From Arthrobacter sp. zg-Y1110 (GTDB taxonomy: Bacteria; Actinomycetota; Actinomycetes; Actinomycetales; Micrococcaceae): DNA of 64,000 bases. Shown one piece after another: positions 16,101 to 24,781 of the stretch. The stretch lies in contig NZ_CP104272.1 in the NCBI RefSeq assembly GCF_025244865.1, forward strand, positions 1,178,001 through 1,242,000, read 5' to 3'. The notes under the pieces were generated by a model, which did not search any database, was not told where the DNA came from, and was given only the letters and a program-made list of their open reading frames with translations. A program made the translations under genes and the position numbers. Every line of letters begins with the position of its first letter. Within the stretch, counting starts at the first letter, position 1.

Positions 16101-17250
16101 ACTCAGCGAGGAATACCAGGACCTCTCCGACACGGTGCGCGACTTCGCTGACGAAGTCATCGCCCCCGTGTCCGCCCAGCACGACGCGGAGCACAGCTTC
16201 CCGTACAAGGTCATCGCCCAGATGGGGGAGATGGGACTGTTCGGGCTGCCCTTCCCGGAGGAATACGGCGGCATGGGCGGAGACTACTTCGCCCTGGCCC
16301 TGGCGCTGGAACAGATCGCCCGGGTGGACCAGTCCGTGGCCATCACACTGGAAGCCGGGGTCTCGCTCGGCGCCATGCCCGTCTACCGGTTCGGCAACGA
16401 GGAGCAGAAGCAGAAGTGGCTGCCCCTGCTCGCCAGCGGCGAAGCGCTCGCAGGCTTCGGCCTCACAGAACGCGAGGCAGGCTCCGACGCCGGCGGCACC
16501 AAGACCACCGCCCGGCTCGAGGACGGGCAGTGGGTCATCAACGGCAGCAAGGAGTTCATCACCAACTCCGGCACCGACATCACCCGCCTGGTGACCGTCA
16601 CGGCTGTGACGGACACCGTCACCGAGCCGGACGGTTCCGTCCGGAAGCTCATCTCCACCATCCTCGTGCCGACCGAAACGCCCGGCTTCACGGCCGAAAA
16701 GCCGTACAACAAGGTGGGCTGGAATGCCTCGGACACGCATCCGCTGACCCTCACCGACGTCCGGGTGCCCGAGGCGAACCTGCTGGGTGCCCGGGGGCGG
16801 GGCTTCGCGAACTTCCTGCAGATCCTGGACGAGGGCCGCATCGCCATCGCGGCGCTGGCCACCGGTGCCGCGCAGGGGTGCGTGGATGAATCTCTGCGAT
16901 ACGCCAAGGAACGCGAGGCGTTCGGTGCGGCCATCGGCACCTACCAGTCGATCTCCTTCAAGATCGCGCGCATGCAGGCCCGGGCGCACACGGCCCGCCT
17001 CGCCTACTACGACGCCGCCGCCCGCATGCTCGCCGGACGTCCCTTCAAGACGCAGGCCGCGATCGCCAAGATGGTGGCCGGCGAAGCCGCCATGGACAAC
17101 GCCCGCGACGCCACCCAGATCTTCGGCGGTTACGGTTTCATCAACGAGTTCCCGGTGGCCCGGCATTACCGAGATTCCAAGATCCTTGAAATCGGTGAGG
17201 GTACTACTGAGGTGCAGTTGATGCTGATTGCCCGCAGTATGGGCCTGTGA
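16087..17250 (+). CDS. Acyl-CoA dehydrogenase (isovaleryl/2-methylbutyryl type)
   Basis: A 387-residue flavoprotein of the acyl-CoA dehydrogenase family. The N-terminal helical domain contains [13 protein letters not shown], the middle domain [15 protein letters not shown] (about 123-137), and the C-terminal domain [20 protein letters not shown] (about 344-363). The glutamate of IGEGTTEVQ (E371) sits where short- and medium-chain enzymes carry their catalytic base; human isovaleryl-CoA dehydrogenase lacks it there. So 2-methylbutyryl- or another short acyl-CoA is as likely as isovaleryl-CoA. ATG 16087 overlaps accA1; GGAG at 16077-16080 serves it. Equivalent in position to FadE19/Rv2500c. Confidence 0.93.
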   Translation: MPDFELSEEYQDLSDTVRDFADEVIAPVSAQHDAEHSFPYKVIAQMGEMGLFGLPFPEEYGGMGGDYFALALALEQIARVDQSVAITLEAGVSLGAMPVYRFGNEEQKQKWLPLLASGEALAGFGLTEREAGSDAGGTKTTARLEDGQWVINGSKEFITNSGTDITRLVTVTAVTDTVTEPDGSVRKLISTILVPTETPGFTAEKPYNKVGWNASDTHPLTLTDVRVPEANLLGARGRGFANFLQILDEGRIAIAALATGAAQGCVDESLRYAKEREAFGAAIGTYQSISFKIARMQARAHTARLAYYDAAARMLAGRPFKTQAAIAKMVAGEAAMDNARDATQIFGGYGFINEFPVARHYRDSKILEIGEGTTEVQLMLIARSMGL

Positions 17251-17294
17251 CAACCGACGGTGACTTTGCCAACTGAGAACGAACGGACACTGCC

Positions 17295-18077
17295 ATGATC
17301 AACAAGGTGTACCCCGGTGCGGCCGAGGCCGTCGCCGATATTCCGGACGGCGCTTCCCTGGCCGTGGGCGGCTTCGGCCTCTGCGGTATTCCGGTGGCGT
17401 TGATCGATGCCCTGCATGCCGCAGGCACTACGGACCTGGAAACCGTCAGCAACAACTGCGGCGTGGATGACTGGGGGCTCGGCCGGTTGCTTGCCGACCA
17501 CCGGATCCGGCGTACCGTCAGCTCCTATGTCGGGGAGAACAAGGAATTTGCCCGCCAGTTCCTCTCCGGCGAATTGGAAGTGGTGTTGACCCCGCAGGGC
17601 ACGCTCGCCGAGAAGCTGCGCGCCGGCGGCGCCGGCATTCCGGCCTTCTACACCCCGGCCGGGGTAGGCACGCAGGTGTCCGAGGGCGGCCTGCCGCAGA
17701 AGTACGACGCCGAGGGGTCCGTGGTGCTGGCCTCCGACCCGAAGGAGGTCCGCAGCTTTCACGGCGCGGACTATGTGCTGGAGGAATCGCTGACCCCCGA
17801 CTTCGCCCTGGTCCATGCAGCGAAGGGAGACCGGCACGGAAACCTGGTCTTCCATGCCACGGCCATGAACTTCAACCCGCTCTGCGCCATGGCCGGGCGC
17901 ATCACCATCGCCGAGGTCGAAGAGCTGGTGGAGCCCGGGGAGCTGGATCCCGAACACGTCCACGTCCCCGGGATCTTTGTCCAGCGGGTGGTCCTGGCAC
18001 CCGACGCGGAGAAACGCATAGAGAAGCGGACGGTTACGGCCGGCGCGGGCAGCACCAACGGAAGCAAGGAGTCCTGA
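17295..18077 (+). CDS. scoA: 3-oxoacid CoA-transferase, subunit A
   Basis: A 260-residue CoA-transferase subunit A. The N-terminal [22 protein letters not shown] and [17 protein letters not shown] (about residues 18-62) and [17 protein letters not shown] are typical of the SCOT alpha family. It forms the active enzyme with subunit B, which starts 1 bp after its stop, and moves CoA between succinyl-CoA and a keto or dicarboxylic acid such as acetoacetate. Acetoacetate is an end product of leucine breakdown, so the operon context is coherent. Itaconate activation is another possibility in the Rv2498c-type pathway. Confidence 0.93.
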   Translation: MINKVYPGAAEAVADIPDGASLAVGGFGLCGIPVALIDALHAAGTTDLETVSNNCGVDDWGLGRLLADHRIRRTVSSYVGENKEFARQFLSGELEVVLTPQGTLAEKLRAGGAGIPAFYTPAGVGTQVSEGGLPQKYDAEGSVVLASDPKEVRSFHGADYVLEESLTPDFALVHAAKGDRHGNLVFHATAMNFNPLCAMAGRITIAEVEELVEPGELDPEHVHVPGIFVQRVVLAPDAEKRIEKRTVTAGAGSTNGSKES

Positions 18078-18078
18078 G

Positions 18079-18720
18079 ATGGCACTGAGCCGGCAGGAAC
18101 TGGCCACCCGGGTAGCCCGTGAGCTGCACGACGGCGAATACGTGAACCTCGGCATCGGCATGCCCACGCTGATTCCGAACTACATCCCCGAAGGCGTGGA
18201 AGTGGTGCTGCACTCCGAGAACGGAATCCTCGGCGTCGGGCCGTACCCCACGGAAGACCAGCTGGACCCGGACCTGATCAATGCCGGAAAGGAAACCGTC
18301 ACCGTGAACAGCGGTGCGTCCTTCTTTGATTCCGGCGCCTCCTTCGGCATGGTGCGCGGCGGTCATGTGGACGTCGCGGTACTGGGTGCCATGGAAGTGG
18401 CAGCGAACGGCGACCTGGCCAACTGGATGGTGCCCGGAAAGATGGTCAAGGGCATGGGCGGGGCAATGGACCTGGTGTTCGGTGCCAAGCGCGTGATCGT
18501 CATGATGGAGCACCTGGACCGGGCGGGCCGGCCCAAGATCGTGCGCGAATGCTCCCTGCCGCTGACCGGAAAGGGATGCGTGGACCTGATCGTCACCGAC
18601 CTGGCCGTGATCGAGGTTGGCCCGGAGGGGCTTGTGCTGCGCGAGACCGCTCCCGGCGTCAGCGTCGAGGAAGTAGTTGCGGGCACGGATGCACCGTTGG
18701 AGGTTTCCCTTGACGTATGA
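18079..18720 (+). CDS. scoB: 3-oxoacid CoA-transferase, subunit B
   Basis: A 213-residue CoA-transferase subunit B. The catalytic glutamate is E47 in [11 protein letters not shown], preceded by [36 protein letters not shown] and [17 protein letters not shown] are further family blocks. It forms the thioester intermediate with CoA and pairs with ScoA. The last bases contain an in-frame TTG for the next frame (18710), but a better start for the MaoC gene is downstream. Confidence 0.94.
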   Translation: MALSRQELATRVARELHDGEYVNLGIGMPTLIPNYIPEGVEVVLHSENGILGVGPYPTEDQLDPDLINAGKETVTVNSGASFFDSGASFGMVRGGHVDVAVLGAMEVAANGDLANWMVPGKMVKGMGGAMDLVFGAKRVIVMMEHLDRAGRPKIVRECSLPLTGKGCVDLIVTDLAVIEVGPEGLVLRETAPGVSVEEVVAGTDAPLEVSLDV

Positions 18721-18751
18721 GGAGCCCGACGCCGGCACCGAGGAGGTCGCG

Positions 18752-19258
18752 ATGGCCCCTCGGGTCATTGAGCAGCGCGGCCTCTGGTTCGAGGAGTTCG
18801 AGCCGGGAGCGGTTTACCGCCACCGGCCCGGCCGCACCGTCACCGAGGCGGACAACGTCCTGTTCACCACCCTGACCATGAACACCCAGGGCCTGCACCT
18901 GGATGCCGCCTACAGCGGGGCCTCTCCGTTTGGGCAGCGGCTGGTGAACTCCATGTTCACCCTGGCCACGATGGTGGGCCAGTCGGTGGGGCAACTGACG
19001 CAGGGCACCCTGGTGGCGCAGCTGGGGCTGGGGGAGGTCGGCTTCCCGCACCCGCTCTTCCACGGCGACACCCTGTATACCGAAACCGAAGTCGCGGACA
19101 AACGGCTCTCCTCTTCCCGTCCCGGGCAGGGGATCGTCACGCTGACCCACACCGGCAGGAACCAAAACGGGGACATTGTCGGGCGGTGCACCCGGACCGC
19201 CCTGATGTGGACGGAGGAGGGCTACGCCGCACATGAGGCAGGCGCCGGCACGCGATAG
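18752..19258 (+). CDS. MaoC-family hydratase, probable methylglutaconyl/itaconyl-CoA hydratase
   Basis: A 168-residue MaoC-like single hot-dog protein. [29 protein letters not shown] (about residues 10-38) contains the substrate-binding N-terminal block, and [12 protein letters not shown] carries the Asn/His region used for hydration. I chose ATG 18752 because AGGAGG lies 5 nt upstream and the family normally starts here; TTG 18710, overlapping scoB with its own GGAGG, is the alternative. It corresponds to Rv2499c, which acts before the CitE-like lyase in leucine and itaconate breakdown. It probably replaces the crotonase-type LiuC absent from this cluster. Confidence 0.88.
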   Translation: MAPRVIEQRGLWFEEFEPGAVYRHRPGRTVTEADNVLFTTLTMNTQGLHLDAAYSGASPFGQRLVNSMFTLATMVGQSVGQLTQGTLVAQLGLGEVGFPHPLFHGDTLYTETEVADKRLSSSRPGQGIVTLTHTGRNQNGDIVGRCTRTALMWTEEGYAAHEAGAGTR

Positions 19259-19301
19259 GTTGGATCGGCAAGCACAACAGGAAAGACCTAGGAGTACAGC
19301 G

Positions 19302-20114
19302 ATGACCACCTTCCCCATGGGACCAGCCCTGCTTTTCTGCCCGGGGGACCGGCCCGAACGCTTCGGCAAAGCTGCCGAGCGTGCGGACGCCGTCATCCTA
19401 GACCTCGAGGACGCCGTCGCTCCCCGGGACAAGGAAGCGGCCCGGAAGAACATCATCGCCGCGGAGCTGGACCCCGAACGCACCATTGTCCGGGTCAATC
19501 CCCTCGGGACGGAGGACTTCGAGAGAGACCTCGCCGCCCTGTACCAGACCCCCTACCGCACCGTGATGCTGGCCAAGACGGAGGACGGACCCGCCGTCGC
19601 CCGGGCGCTCGCCGGTTTCACCGTCGTCGCCCTGCTGGAAACGGCGCTGGGCGTGGTCCGGGCCGCGGAGATAGCCGCTACGGAGAACGTGGCTGCCCTG
19701 ATGTGGGGCGCCGAGGACCTGCTGGCTTCGCTCGGCGGGGAATCCAGCCGCCACCAGGACGGCACCTACCGCAGCGTCGCCGTGCAGGCCCGCTCCACGG
19801 TGCTGCTCGCAGCCGGCGCCTTTGGCAAGGGGGCCATCGACTCGATCTACGGCAACATCCCGGATACCGAGGGGCTGGAAGTCGAAGCGCGCGACGCCGT
19901 CGCTTCGGGGTTCGCAGCCAAGGCCTGCATCCATCCCGGCCAGGTCGCTGCCGTGCGCGCCGCTTACGCACCGGACCCCGCAGACGTCACCTACGCCGAG
20001 CAGGTGCTGGCCGAGGCCAGGAACCACGGGGGAGTGTTTAACTTCCGCGGCCAGATGATCGACGGTCCGCTGCTGAAGCAGGCCGAGCAGACGCTGCGCC
20101 GCGCGCAGGGCTGA
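19302..20114 (+). CDS. CitE-like beta-hydroxyacyl-CoA lyase (HMG-CoA/citramalyl-CoA lyase type)
   Basis: A 270-residue TIM-barrel protein of the HpcH/HpaI-CitE family. LFCPGDRPERFGKAAERADA, VILDLEDAVAP (metal/CoA region, about residues 29-39), RVNPLGTEDF, LLETALGVVRA and MWGAEDLLASLGGE are in the expected order, with KACIHPGQVAAV near the C-terminus. Its M. tuberculosis counterpart Rv2498c is reported to cleave both HMG-CoA and L-citramalyl-CoA, so this protein likely ends the leucine pathway here and may also serve itaconate. ATG 19302 with TAGGAG 7 nt upstream was preferred to earlier starts. It is the last gene of the operon. Confidence 0.9.
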   Translation: MTTFPMGPALLFCPGDRPERFGKAAERADAVILDLEDAVAPRDKEAARKNIIAAELDPERTIVRVNPLGTEDFERDLAALYQTPYRTVMLAKTEDGPAVARALAGFTVVALLETALGVVRAAEIAATENVAALMWGAEDLLASLGGESSRHQDGTYRSVAVQARSTVLLAAGAFGKGAIDSIYGNIPDTEGLEVEARDAVASGFAAKACIHPGQVAAVRAAYAPDPADVTYAEQVLAEARNHGGVFNFRGQMIDGPLLKQAEQTLRRAQG

Positions 20115-20133
20115 ATCCCGCCGTGACGGCCGC

Positions 20134-20139
20134 TACTCT
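20134..20139 (+). promoter_or_regulatory. -10 element for the SDR-like gene, leaderless
   Basis: TACTCT lies 6 nt upstream of ATG 20146 with no Shine-Dalgarno sequence between, so transcription probably begins at the start codon. Confidence 0.5.
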
Positions 20140-20145
20140 TTCATC

Positions 20146-20823
20146 ATGCGCATAGTCATAGCGGGAGCCCACGGAAAAATCGCACGCGAACTGGGACGCC
20201 TCATGGCGGCTGACGGACACGATGTTGCCGGCCTGATCCGCAACCCGGACCAGGTAACGGACCTGGAGGCGGACGGCGTCGCACCGGTGGTGCTGGACCT
20301 GGAGAACAGCACCCTGGAGGACGTTGTGCAGGTCCTCACCGGTGCGGATGCGGCCGTCTTTGCCGCCGGCGCCGGACCGGGAAGCGGTGCGGCCCGCAAG
20401 GACACCGTGGACCGCGCCGCCGCCGTACTGCTCGCCGACGCCGCCGAGCAGGCAGGAGCCGGCCGGTTCCTCCAGGTCTCCTCCGGCGGCCTTGACGCCG
20501 TCAGAGGCGGCGCCCGCCCGGAGTCGATGGACGAGGTGATGTACGCCTACCTGGTGGCCAAGCTCGCCGCCGAAGAAGACCTGATGGCACGCAGCCAGCT
20601 GGACTGGACAATTGTCCGGCCGGGCATCCTGACCAACGACGCACCCATCGGCCTGGTGGAACTCGCCCCCGAGGTGGACCGGGAGTCCATCCCTCGCGCC
20701 GACGTCGCCGCCGTCCTTGCCGAGCTGCTCAGGACCGGCAACGGCGTCCACCAGGCGCTGGGCCTGGTCTCCGGGACCACGCCTGTTCCCGACGCCGTGC
20801 AGGCACTGCAGCCGGCCCGCTAG
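20146..20823 (+). CDS. NAD(P)-binding, atypical SDR protein
   Basis: A 225-residue Rossmann protein of the atypical short-chain dehydrogenase (NAD(P)H-binding, YwnB/BVR-like) type. The cofactor loop is IAGAHGKIARELGRLMA (about residues 5-21). LQVSSGGLDAVRG and YLVAKLAAEEDLMARSQLDWTIVRPG (about 139-164) hold the YxxxK-like pair and the characteristic WTIVRPG. Such proteins are often reductases or nucleotide-sugar epimerase relatives of unknown substrate. It appears to have its own leaderless promoter and is probably separate from the leucine operon. Confidence 0.85.
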   Translation: MRIVIAGAHGKIARELGRLMAADGHDVAGLIRNPDQVTDLEADGVAPVVLDLENSTLEDVVQVLTGADAAVFAAGAGPGSGAARKDTVDRAAAVLLADAAEQAGAGRFLQVSSGGLDAVRGGARPESMDEVMYAYLVAKLAAEEDLMARSQLDWTIVRPGILTNDAPIGLVELAPEVDRESIPRADVAAVLAELLRTGNGVHQALGLVSGTTPVPDAVQALQPAR

Positions 20824-20836
20824 TTCCGGCCTCCCG

Positions 20837-20876
20837 GCTTCCCTGCTTCCCTGCTTCCCGCTTCCCTGGTTCCCCG
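20837..20876 (+). repeat. CTTCCCTG short tandem repeat
   Basis: About four and a half imperfect copies of an 8-bp pyrimidine unit (GCTTCCCT) lie between the SDR gene and the dxr promoter. It is not part of a gene. Confidence 0.7.
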
Positions 20877-20910
20877 ACGCGCAGCAATGCCGAAGGTCGC
20901 CGGGCTGCGG

Positions 20911-20916
20911 GATACT
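20911..20916 (+). promoter_or_regulatory. -10 element for dxr, leaderless
   Basis: GATACT is followed by 6 nt and ATG 20923. The intervening GGAGG is only 1 nt from the ATG and is too close to act as a ribosome-binding site. Confidence 0.45.
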
Positions 20917-20922
20917 GGAGGC

Positions 20923-22167
20923 ATGCAGCCTTCCGACTCGATGTCCTCCGACCACGACTACGTCCGTTCCCGCCGACCCGGTTCGGACCATCTTCCCCGG
21001 CGGATAGTTTTGCTCGGTTCCACCGGGTCGATTGGAACGCAGGCCATCGACGTGGCCGACGGCGCACCGGAGCGGTTCCGCATTGTGGCACTGGCAGCCG
21101 GCGGGTCCAACCTGGAGCTCCTGGCCCGGCAAGCCGTGCACACCCGGGCGGAGGCGGTAGGCTGCGCCGCCGTCGACCTGCCCACCCTGCACCGGCATAT
21201 TTCGGACGCCGCAGCCGCTGCCGGCATCACCGGATATACACCTGAACTGTTTGTCGGAAAGTCCGCGGCCACCGCAATCGCCGCCTGGACCGAAGCCGAC
21301 GTCGTGCTCAACGGCATCACCGGGTCGATCGGACTGGAACCCACGCTGGCCGCCCTGGCTGCGGGGCACCTGCTGGCCCTGGCAAACAAGGAATCCCTGA
21401 TCGTGGGCGGAGAACTGGTCAAGCGTGCCGCTGCTCCCGGGCAGCTGGTTCCGGTGGACTCCGAGCATTCGGCACTCGCCCAGGCCCTCCGCTCAGGCAC
21501 CCACGGCGAAGTGGACCGGCTGGTGGTGACGGCCTCGGGCGGTCCGTTCCGCGGGCGCAAGCGCTCCGAACTGGCGGACGTCACGCCGGAACAGGCACTG
21601 GCGCACCCGACCTGGAACATGGGCCGGGTGATCACCACCAACTCGGCCAGCATGGTCAACAAGGCCCTGGAAGTCATCGAGGCGCACCTGCTGTTCGACA
21701 TCCCGCTGGACCGGATCGACGTCGTCGTCCATCCGCAGTCCATGGTGCATTCCATGGTGCAGTTCGTGGACGGCTCCACCATTGCCCAGGTCTCACCGCC
21801 GGACATGCGGCTGCCGATCGCGCTGGGCATGGGCTGGCCGCACCGGGTGCCCGGCGCCGCACAGCCCTGCGACTGGACCCGGGCCACCGAATGGACCTTC
21901 GAACCCCTGGACGAGGAAGCCTTCCCCGCCGTCGCGCTGGCCAAGCAGGCGGCCGCTGCCGGGGGCACGCGCATGGCCGTCTACAACGCCGCCAACGAGG
22001 AAGCCGTGGACGCGTTCCATGACGGGTTGATCGGTTTCACAGACATCGTTGATACGATCGCCGCCGTACTTGAGGAAGCCCCGGACTCGGGGCCGCTCAC
22101 CCTTCAATCGCTGCTGGCGGCGGAGGAGTGGGCACGTGCCGCTGCGCGGAAGCGTTGTGGAAGATGA
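20923..22167 (+). CDS. dxr: 1-deoxy-D-xylulose 5-phosphate reductoisomerase
   Basis: About 414 residues. It converts DXP to MEP with NADPH, the committed step of the MEP isoprenoid pathway. The NADPH loop is [13 protein letters not shown], followed by [11 protein letters not shown] and the substrate/metal region [12 protein letters not shown]. Downstream blocks [15 protein letters not shown] and the final [10 protein letters not shown] are also clear. Possible starts are 20887, 20923 and 20941; I prefer 20923 because a -10 element sits exactly 6 nt before it. Followed at 31 bp by rseP, as in mycobacteria. Confidence 0.93.
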   Translation: MQPSDSMSSDHDYVRSRRPGSDHLPRRIVLLGSTGSIGTQAIDVADGAPERFRIVALAAGGSNLELLARQAVHTRAEAVGCAAVDLPTLHRHISDAAAAAGITGYTPELFVGKSAATAIAAWTEADVVLNGITGSIGLEPTLAALAAGHLLALANKESLIVGGELVKRAAAPGQLVPVDSEHSALAQALRSGTHGEVDRLVVTASGGPFRGRKRSELADVTPEQALAHPTWNMGRVITTNSASMVNKALEVIEAHLLFDIPLDRIDVVVHPQSMVHSMVQFVDGSTIAQVSPPDMRLPIALGMGWPHRVPGAAQPCDWTRATEWTFEPLDEEAFPAVALAKQAAAAGGTRMAVYNAANEEAVDAFHDGLIGFTDIVDTIAAVLEEAPDSGPLTLQSLLAAEEWARAAARKRCGR

Positions 22168-22198
22168 CAAGAGCCGCAGTTGAACTGAAGGAAGCCCG

Positions 22199-23542
22199 TT
22201 GACCATTCTGCTTTTCATCCTTGGCGTGCTGTTCGTGGCGGTCGGCATTGCTGCCTCCATCGCCCTGCACGAGGTAGGCCACCTCCTGCCGGCCAAGGCC
22301 TTCAAGGTGCGGGTCACCCAGTACATGATCGGGTTCGGACCCACGGTCTTCTCCCGGACCCGCGGCGAAACCGAATACGGTGTCAAGGCACTGCCCCTGG
22401 GCGGCTACGTTTCCATGGTCGGCATGTTCCCGCCCAACAAGGAGCACGACGGCGAGGTGCGGCGTTCCAGCACCGGCATGTTCCAGCAGCTCGCCACCGA
22501 AGCGCGGCAGGCCGAGACCGACCGCCTGGTCGAGGGCGACGAAAACCGGGTCTTCTATAAGCTTCCCGTGTACAAGCGGATCATCATCATGCTCGGCGGG
22601 CCGTTCATGAACCTGCTGATCGGCGTCGTGCTTTTTGCGGTCCTGCTGATGGGCTTCGGTACCGCGCAGACCACCACCACGCTGGCGGAAGTCAACAAGT
22701 GCGTGATCACTGCCGAGCAGCAGGCGGCCACCGGCCAGACCGACTGCACGGAAGCCGATCCTGCCGCCCCCGCGCATGAGGCCGGCCTGCTTCCCGGGGA
22801 CACCATCACGAAGTTCGACGGCCGGGACGTTACGTCCTGGGAAGAGCTGACGGGCTGGATCCGCGAGGCTGCCGGACGCACGGTTCCGCTGACCTATGAG
22901 CGGGACGGTGTCGAAGCCCAGACGAGCATCACGCCGCTGCTCACCGAACGCCCGGTGGTGGGCGACGACGGCGCCGCCAAGACCGACGACGCCGGCAACT
23001 ACCTCACGGAGGAAGTGGGCTTCATCGGAGTCGGCGCAGAGCAGGAACTGGTGAACCAGCCGGCGACCGCTGTGCTGCCTGCGGTGGGGGACAACCTGGT
23101 CAACATTGCCGGCGTCGTGGTCAACCTTCCCCAGCGCCTGGTGGACGTTGCCCAGGCAGCGTTCTCCTCCGAACCGCGGGACCCGAACGGACCCATGAGC
23201 GTGGTGGGCGTCGGCCGCATTGCCGGGGAGATTTCCGCGGAGGAAGCCATTCCGCTAACGGATCGGGTGGCAACACTCATTGGACTCGTTGCCAGCGTGA
23301 ACCTGGCGCTGTTCGTCTTCAACCTCATTCCGCTGCTGCCTCTGGACGGCGGCCACGTTGCCGGGGCGCTGTGGGAGGGACTGTGGCGCCGCATGGCGAA
23401 GCTGTTCCGCCGTCCGGACCCGGGGCCCTTCGATATGGCGAAGCTGCTTCCGCTGACGTACGCCGTGGCGGTGCTGCTGATGGGAATGGGCGCGCTGCTG
23501 ATCTACGCGGACATCGTGAAGCCGGTCAGCCTGTTCAACTAG
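22199..23542 (+). CDS. rseP: Site-2 intramembrane metalloprotease RseP/Rip1
   Basis: A 447-residue M50 protease. The zinc motif HEVGH (H24, E25, H28) is in the first membrane helix and the third ligand is D383 in PLLPLDGGHV. Four membrane segments flank a periplasmic/external PDZ region (AHEAGLLPGDTITKFDGRDV, about 190-260). In mycobacteria the orthologue Rip1 cleaves anti-sigma factors and cell-envelope regulators. The start is TTG at 22199 with AAGGAAG upstream. Co-directional with dxr. The gene normally next in line (ispG) is displaced by about 2.7 kb of accessory DNA. Confidence 0.93.
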   Translation: MTILLFILGVLFVAVGIAASIALHEVGHLLPAKAFKVRVTQYMIGFGPTVFSRTRGETEYGVKALPLGGYVSMVGMFPPNKEHDGEVRRSSTGMFQQLATEARQAETDRLVEGDENRVFYKLPVYKRIIIMLGGPFMNLLIGVVLFAVLLMGFGTAQTTTTLAEVNKCVITAEQQAATGQTDCTEADPAAPAHEAGLLPGDTITKFDGRDVTSWEELTGWIREAAGRTVPLTYERDGVEAQTSITPLLTERPVVGDDGAAKTDDAGNYLTEEVGFIGVGAEQELVNQPATAVLPAVGDNLVNIAGVVVNLPQRLVDVAQAAFSSEPRDPNGPMSVVGVGRIAGEISAEEAIPLTDRVATLIGLVASVNLALFVFNLIPLLPLDGGHVAGALWEGLWRRMAKLFRRPDPGPFDMAKLLPLTYAVAVLLMGMGALLIYADIVKPVSLFN

Positions 23543-23605
23543 GTTTCCTTGTTTCCGTGTGTTCCCGGGTCCGGGGTCCGGCGCGGGCCCGGCGCGGGCC
23601 TGCTC

Positions 23606-23690
23606 CGGTGCCCGGAACGGCGGCAACGAAATCCCTCGCTCGCAGAGCTCGCCGGGATATTAAAGCCGCCTTATCCGGGCACCTGCGCGG
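23606..23690 (+). repeat. 85-bp dispersed hairpin repeat, copy B
   Basis: Second copy of the element at 10728-10812, about 92% identical. The inverted repeat is imperfect here (CGCCGGGATA against TATCCGGGCA). Its right end continues into a run of further copies of the terminal motif. Confidence 0.75.
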
Positions 23691-23820
23691 GCGCTGACCC
23701 GGTGACCCCGGGTGCCCGCCTTATCCGGGCGCTTGCACCGACCCCGGTGATGACCCGGGGGTGCCCGCCTACTCCGGGCGCCTGCGCGGACCCCTGTCCC
23801 GGGTGGCCGCCTTATCCGGG
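23665..23820 (+). repeat. Degenerate tandem repeats of the element's right-end motif
   Basis: The motif CCGCCTTATCCGGG recurs at 23666, 23716, 23765 (CCGCCTACTCCGGG) and 23807, spaced 50, 49 and 42 bp. The spacers are related GC-rich sequence containing GACCCCGGTGA or GACCCGGTGA. The first copy is the end of the 85-bp element. Confidence 0.6.
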
Positions 23821-24117
23821 GTCACCGGCGCGCGTCTGCCGGTACCGATCCGGGTAGGCCTGGAAAGTGTGCAGATCCGGGTGGCGGTGGTATTCGCTAC
23901 CGAGATTCCGTATCGGGACATCACTCGGGCTTCAGTAGGACCGGTCACCGGGCTGGCGGAGGGTATGGGGCTCCGGATCCTGCCGGATGCCACAGGCTAC
24001 CTGGTTGGCGGACCGTCAGCTCGGATCGAATGCGGGCAGGGCGCCGTGCTGGTGTCCTGTCGTGAACCGGAACGCCTCCTGTCCTGCCTGGCCAGTCAGA
24101 ACGTGCCTACGGCCTAG
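23821..24117 (+). pseudogene. Possible remnant of a membrane protein C-terminal domain
   Basis: The frame ending at TAG 24115 is open back to 23761, but only from about 23821 does it look like protein. The stretch RVAVVFATEIPYRDITRASV, then GLRILPDATGYLVGGPSARIEC and LVSCREPERLLSCL, resembles a small PH-like beta domain found at the C-termini of some actinobacterial membrane proteins. There is no good start codon with a ribosome-binding site and the 5' side is repeat DNA, so I read it as a truncated gene. A short intact gene is possible. Low confidence. Confidence 0.35.
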
Positions 24118-24148
24118 GACTTCGAGCTTCCAACCCGGGTCCGGCTCC

Positions 24149-24688
24149 CGCAGAGGGTCCCACGGTCTGGGACGGGTGAGCGCTTCTGGGGTCACATCCG
24201 CCACAGCATCACCACCGGGTGGGACGCTGTGTCCGGGGGAGGTGCACTCAGGCGGGGGAACCGCAGAGGGTCCCACGGTCTGTGACGGGTGAGTGCTCCT
24301 GGGGTCACATCCGCCACAGCATCACCACCGGGTGGGACGCTGTGTCCGGGGGAGGTGCACTCAGGCGGGGGAACCGCAGAGGGTCCCACGGTCTGTGACG
24401 GGTGAGTACTCCTGGGGTCGCATCCGTCACACCAGTACCATCCGGTGGGACGCTGTGTCCGGGGGAGATGCACTCAGGCAGGGGAACCGCAGAGGGTCCC
24501 ACGGTCGGGGACGGGTGAGCGCTCCTGGGGGCACATCCGCCACAGCAGCACCACCGGGTGGGACCCTGTGTCCGGGGGGAGATGCACTCAGGCAGGGGAA
24601 CCGCAGAGGGTCCCACGGTCTGGGACGGGTGAGTACTCCTGGGGACACATCCGCCACAGCATCACCACCCGGTGGGACGCTGTGTCCG
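24149..24688. repeat. Five tandem copies of a 113-bp noncoding repeat
   Basis: Copies begin with CGCAGAGGGTCCCACGGTC at 24149, 24262, 24375, 24488 and 24602; the periods are 113, 113, 113 and 114 bp and the fifth copy is cut off at about 24688. The period is not a multiple of three and no frame is conserved between copies, so it is not coding. Each unit can form two hairpins: GTCCCA-CGGTC-TGGGAC near its start, and CACAGC...GCTGTG enclosing CCAC-CGG-GTGG near its middle. It ends 30 bp before the first GTTGCAA motif of the next gene. Confidence 0.9.
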
Positions 24689-24717
24689 CCAGGTTGGGCC
24701 ACCGCAGCCCAGCCCCA

Positions 24718-24780
24718 GTTGCAAATGAGAATGAACCCGTAAACGGTTGCAATCTGATTTACATACGCTTACGGTTGCAA
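24718..24780. promoter_or_regulatory. Three GTTGCAA motifs at 28-bp spacing, with promoter of the SatD-like gene
   Basis: GTTGCAA occurs at 24718-24724, 24746-24752 and 24774-24780, exactly 28 bp apart. The second contains the -35 TTGCAA (24747-24752), followed by a 17-nt spacer and -10 TACGGT (24770-24775). The third overlaps the end of the -10 and stops 1 nt before ATG 24782, so the transcript is probably leaderless and the promoter would be blocked by anything bound there. Confidence 0.7.
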
Positions 24781-24781
24781 C

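Noticed and set aside
24149..24688. CRISPR array
   Set aside because: The units are contiguous with no unique spacers, and no cas gene is nearby.
24192..24742. Several overlapping open frames on both strands in the 113-bp repeats
   Set aside because: The repeat period shifts the frame in every copy, so no frame carries a conserved product.
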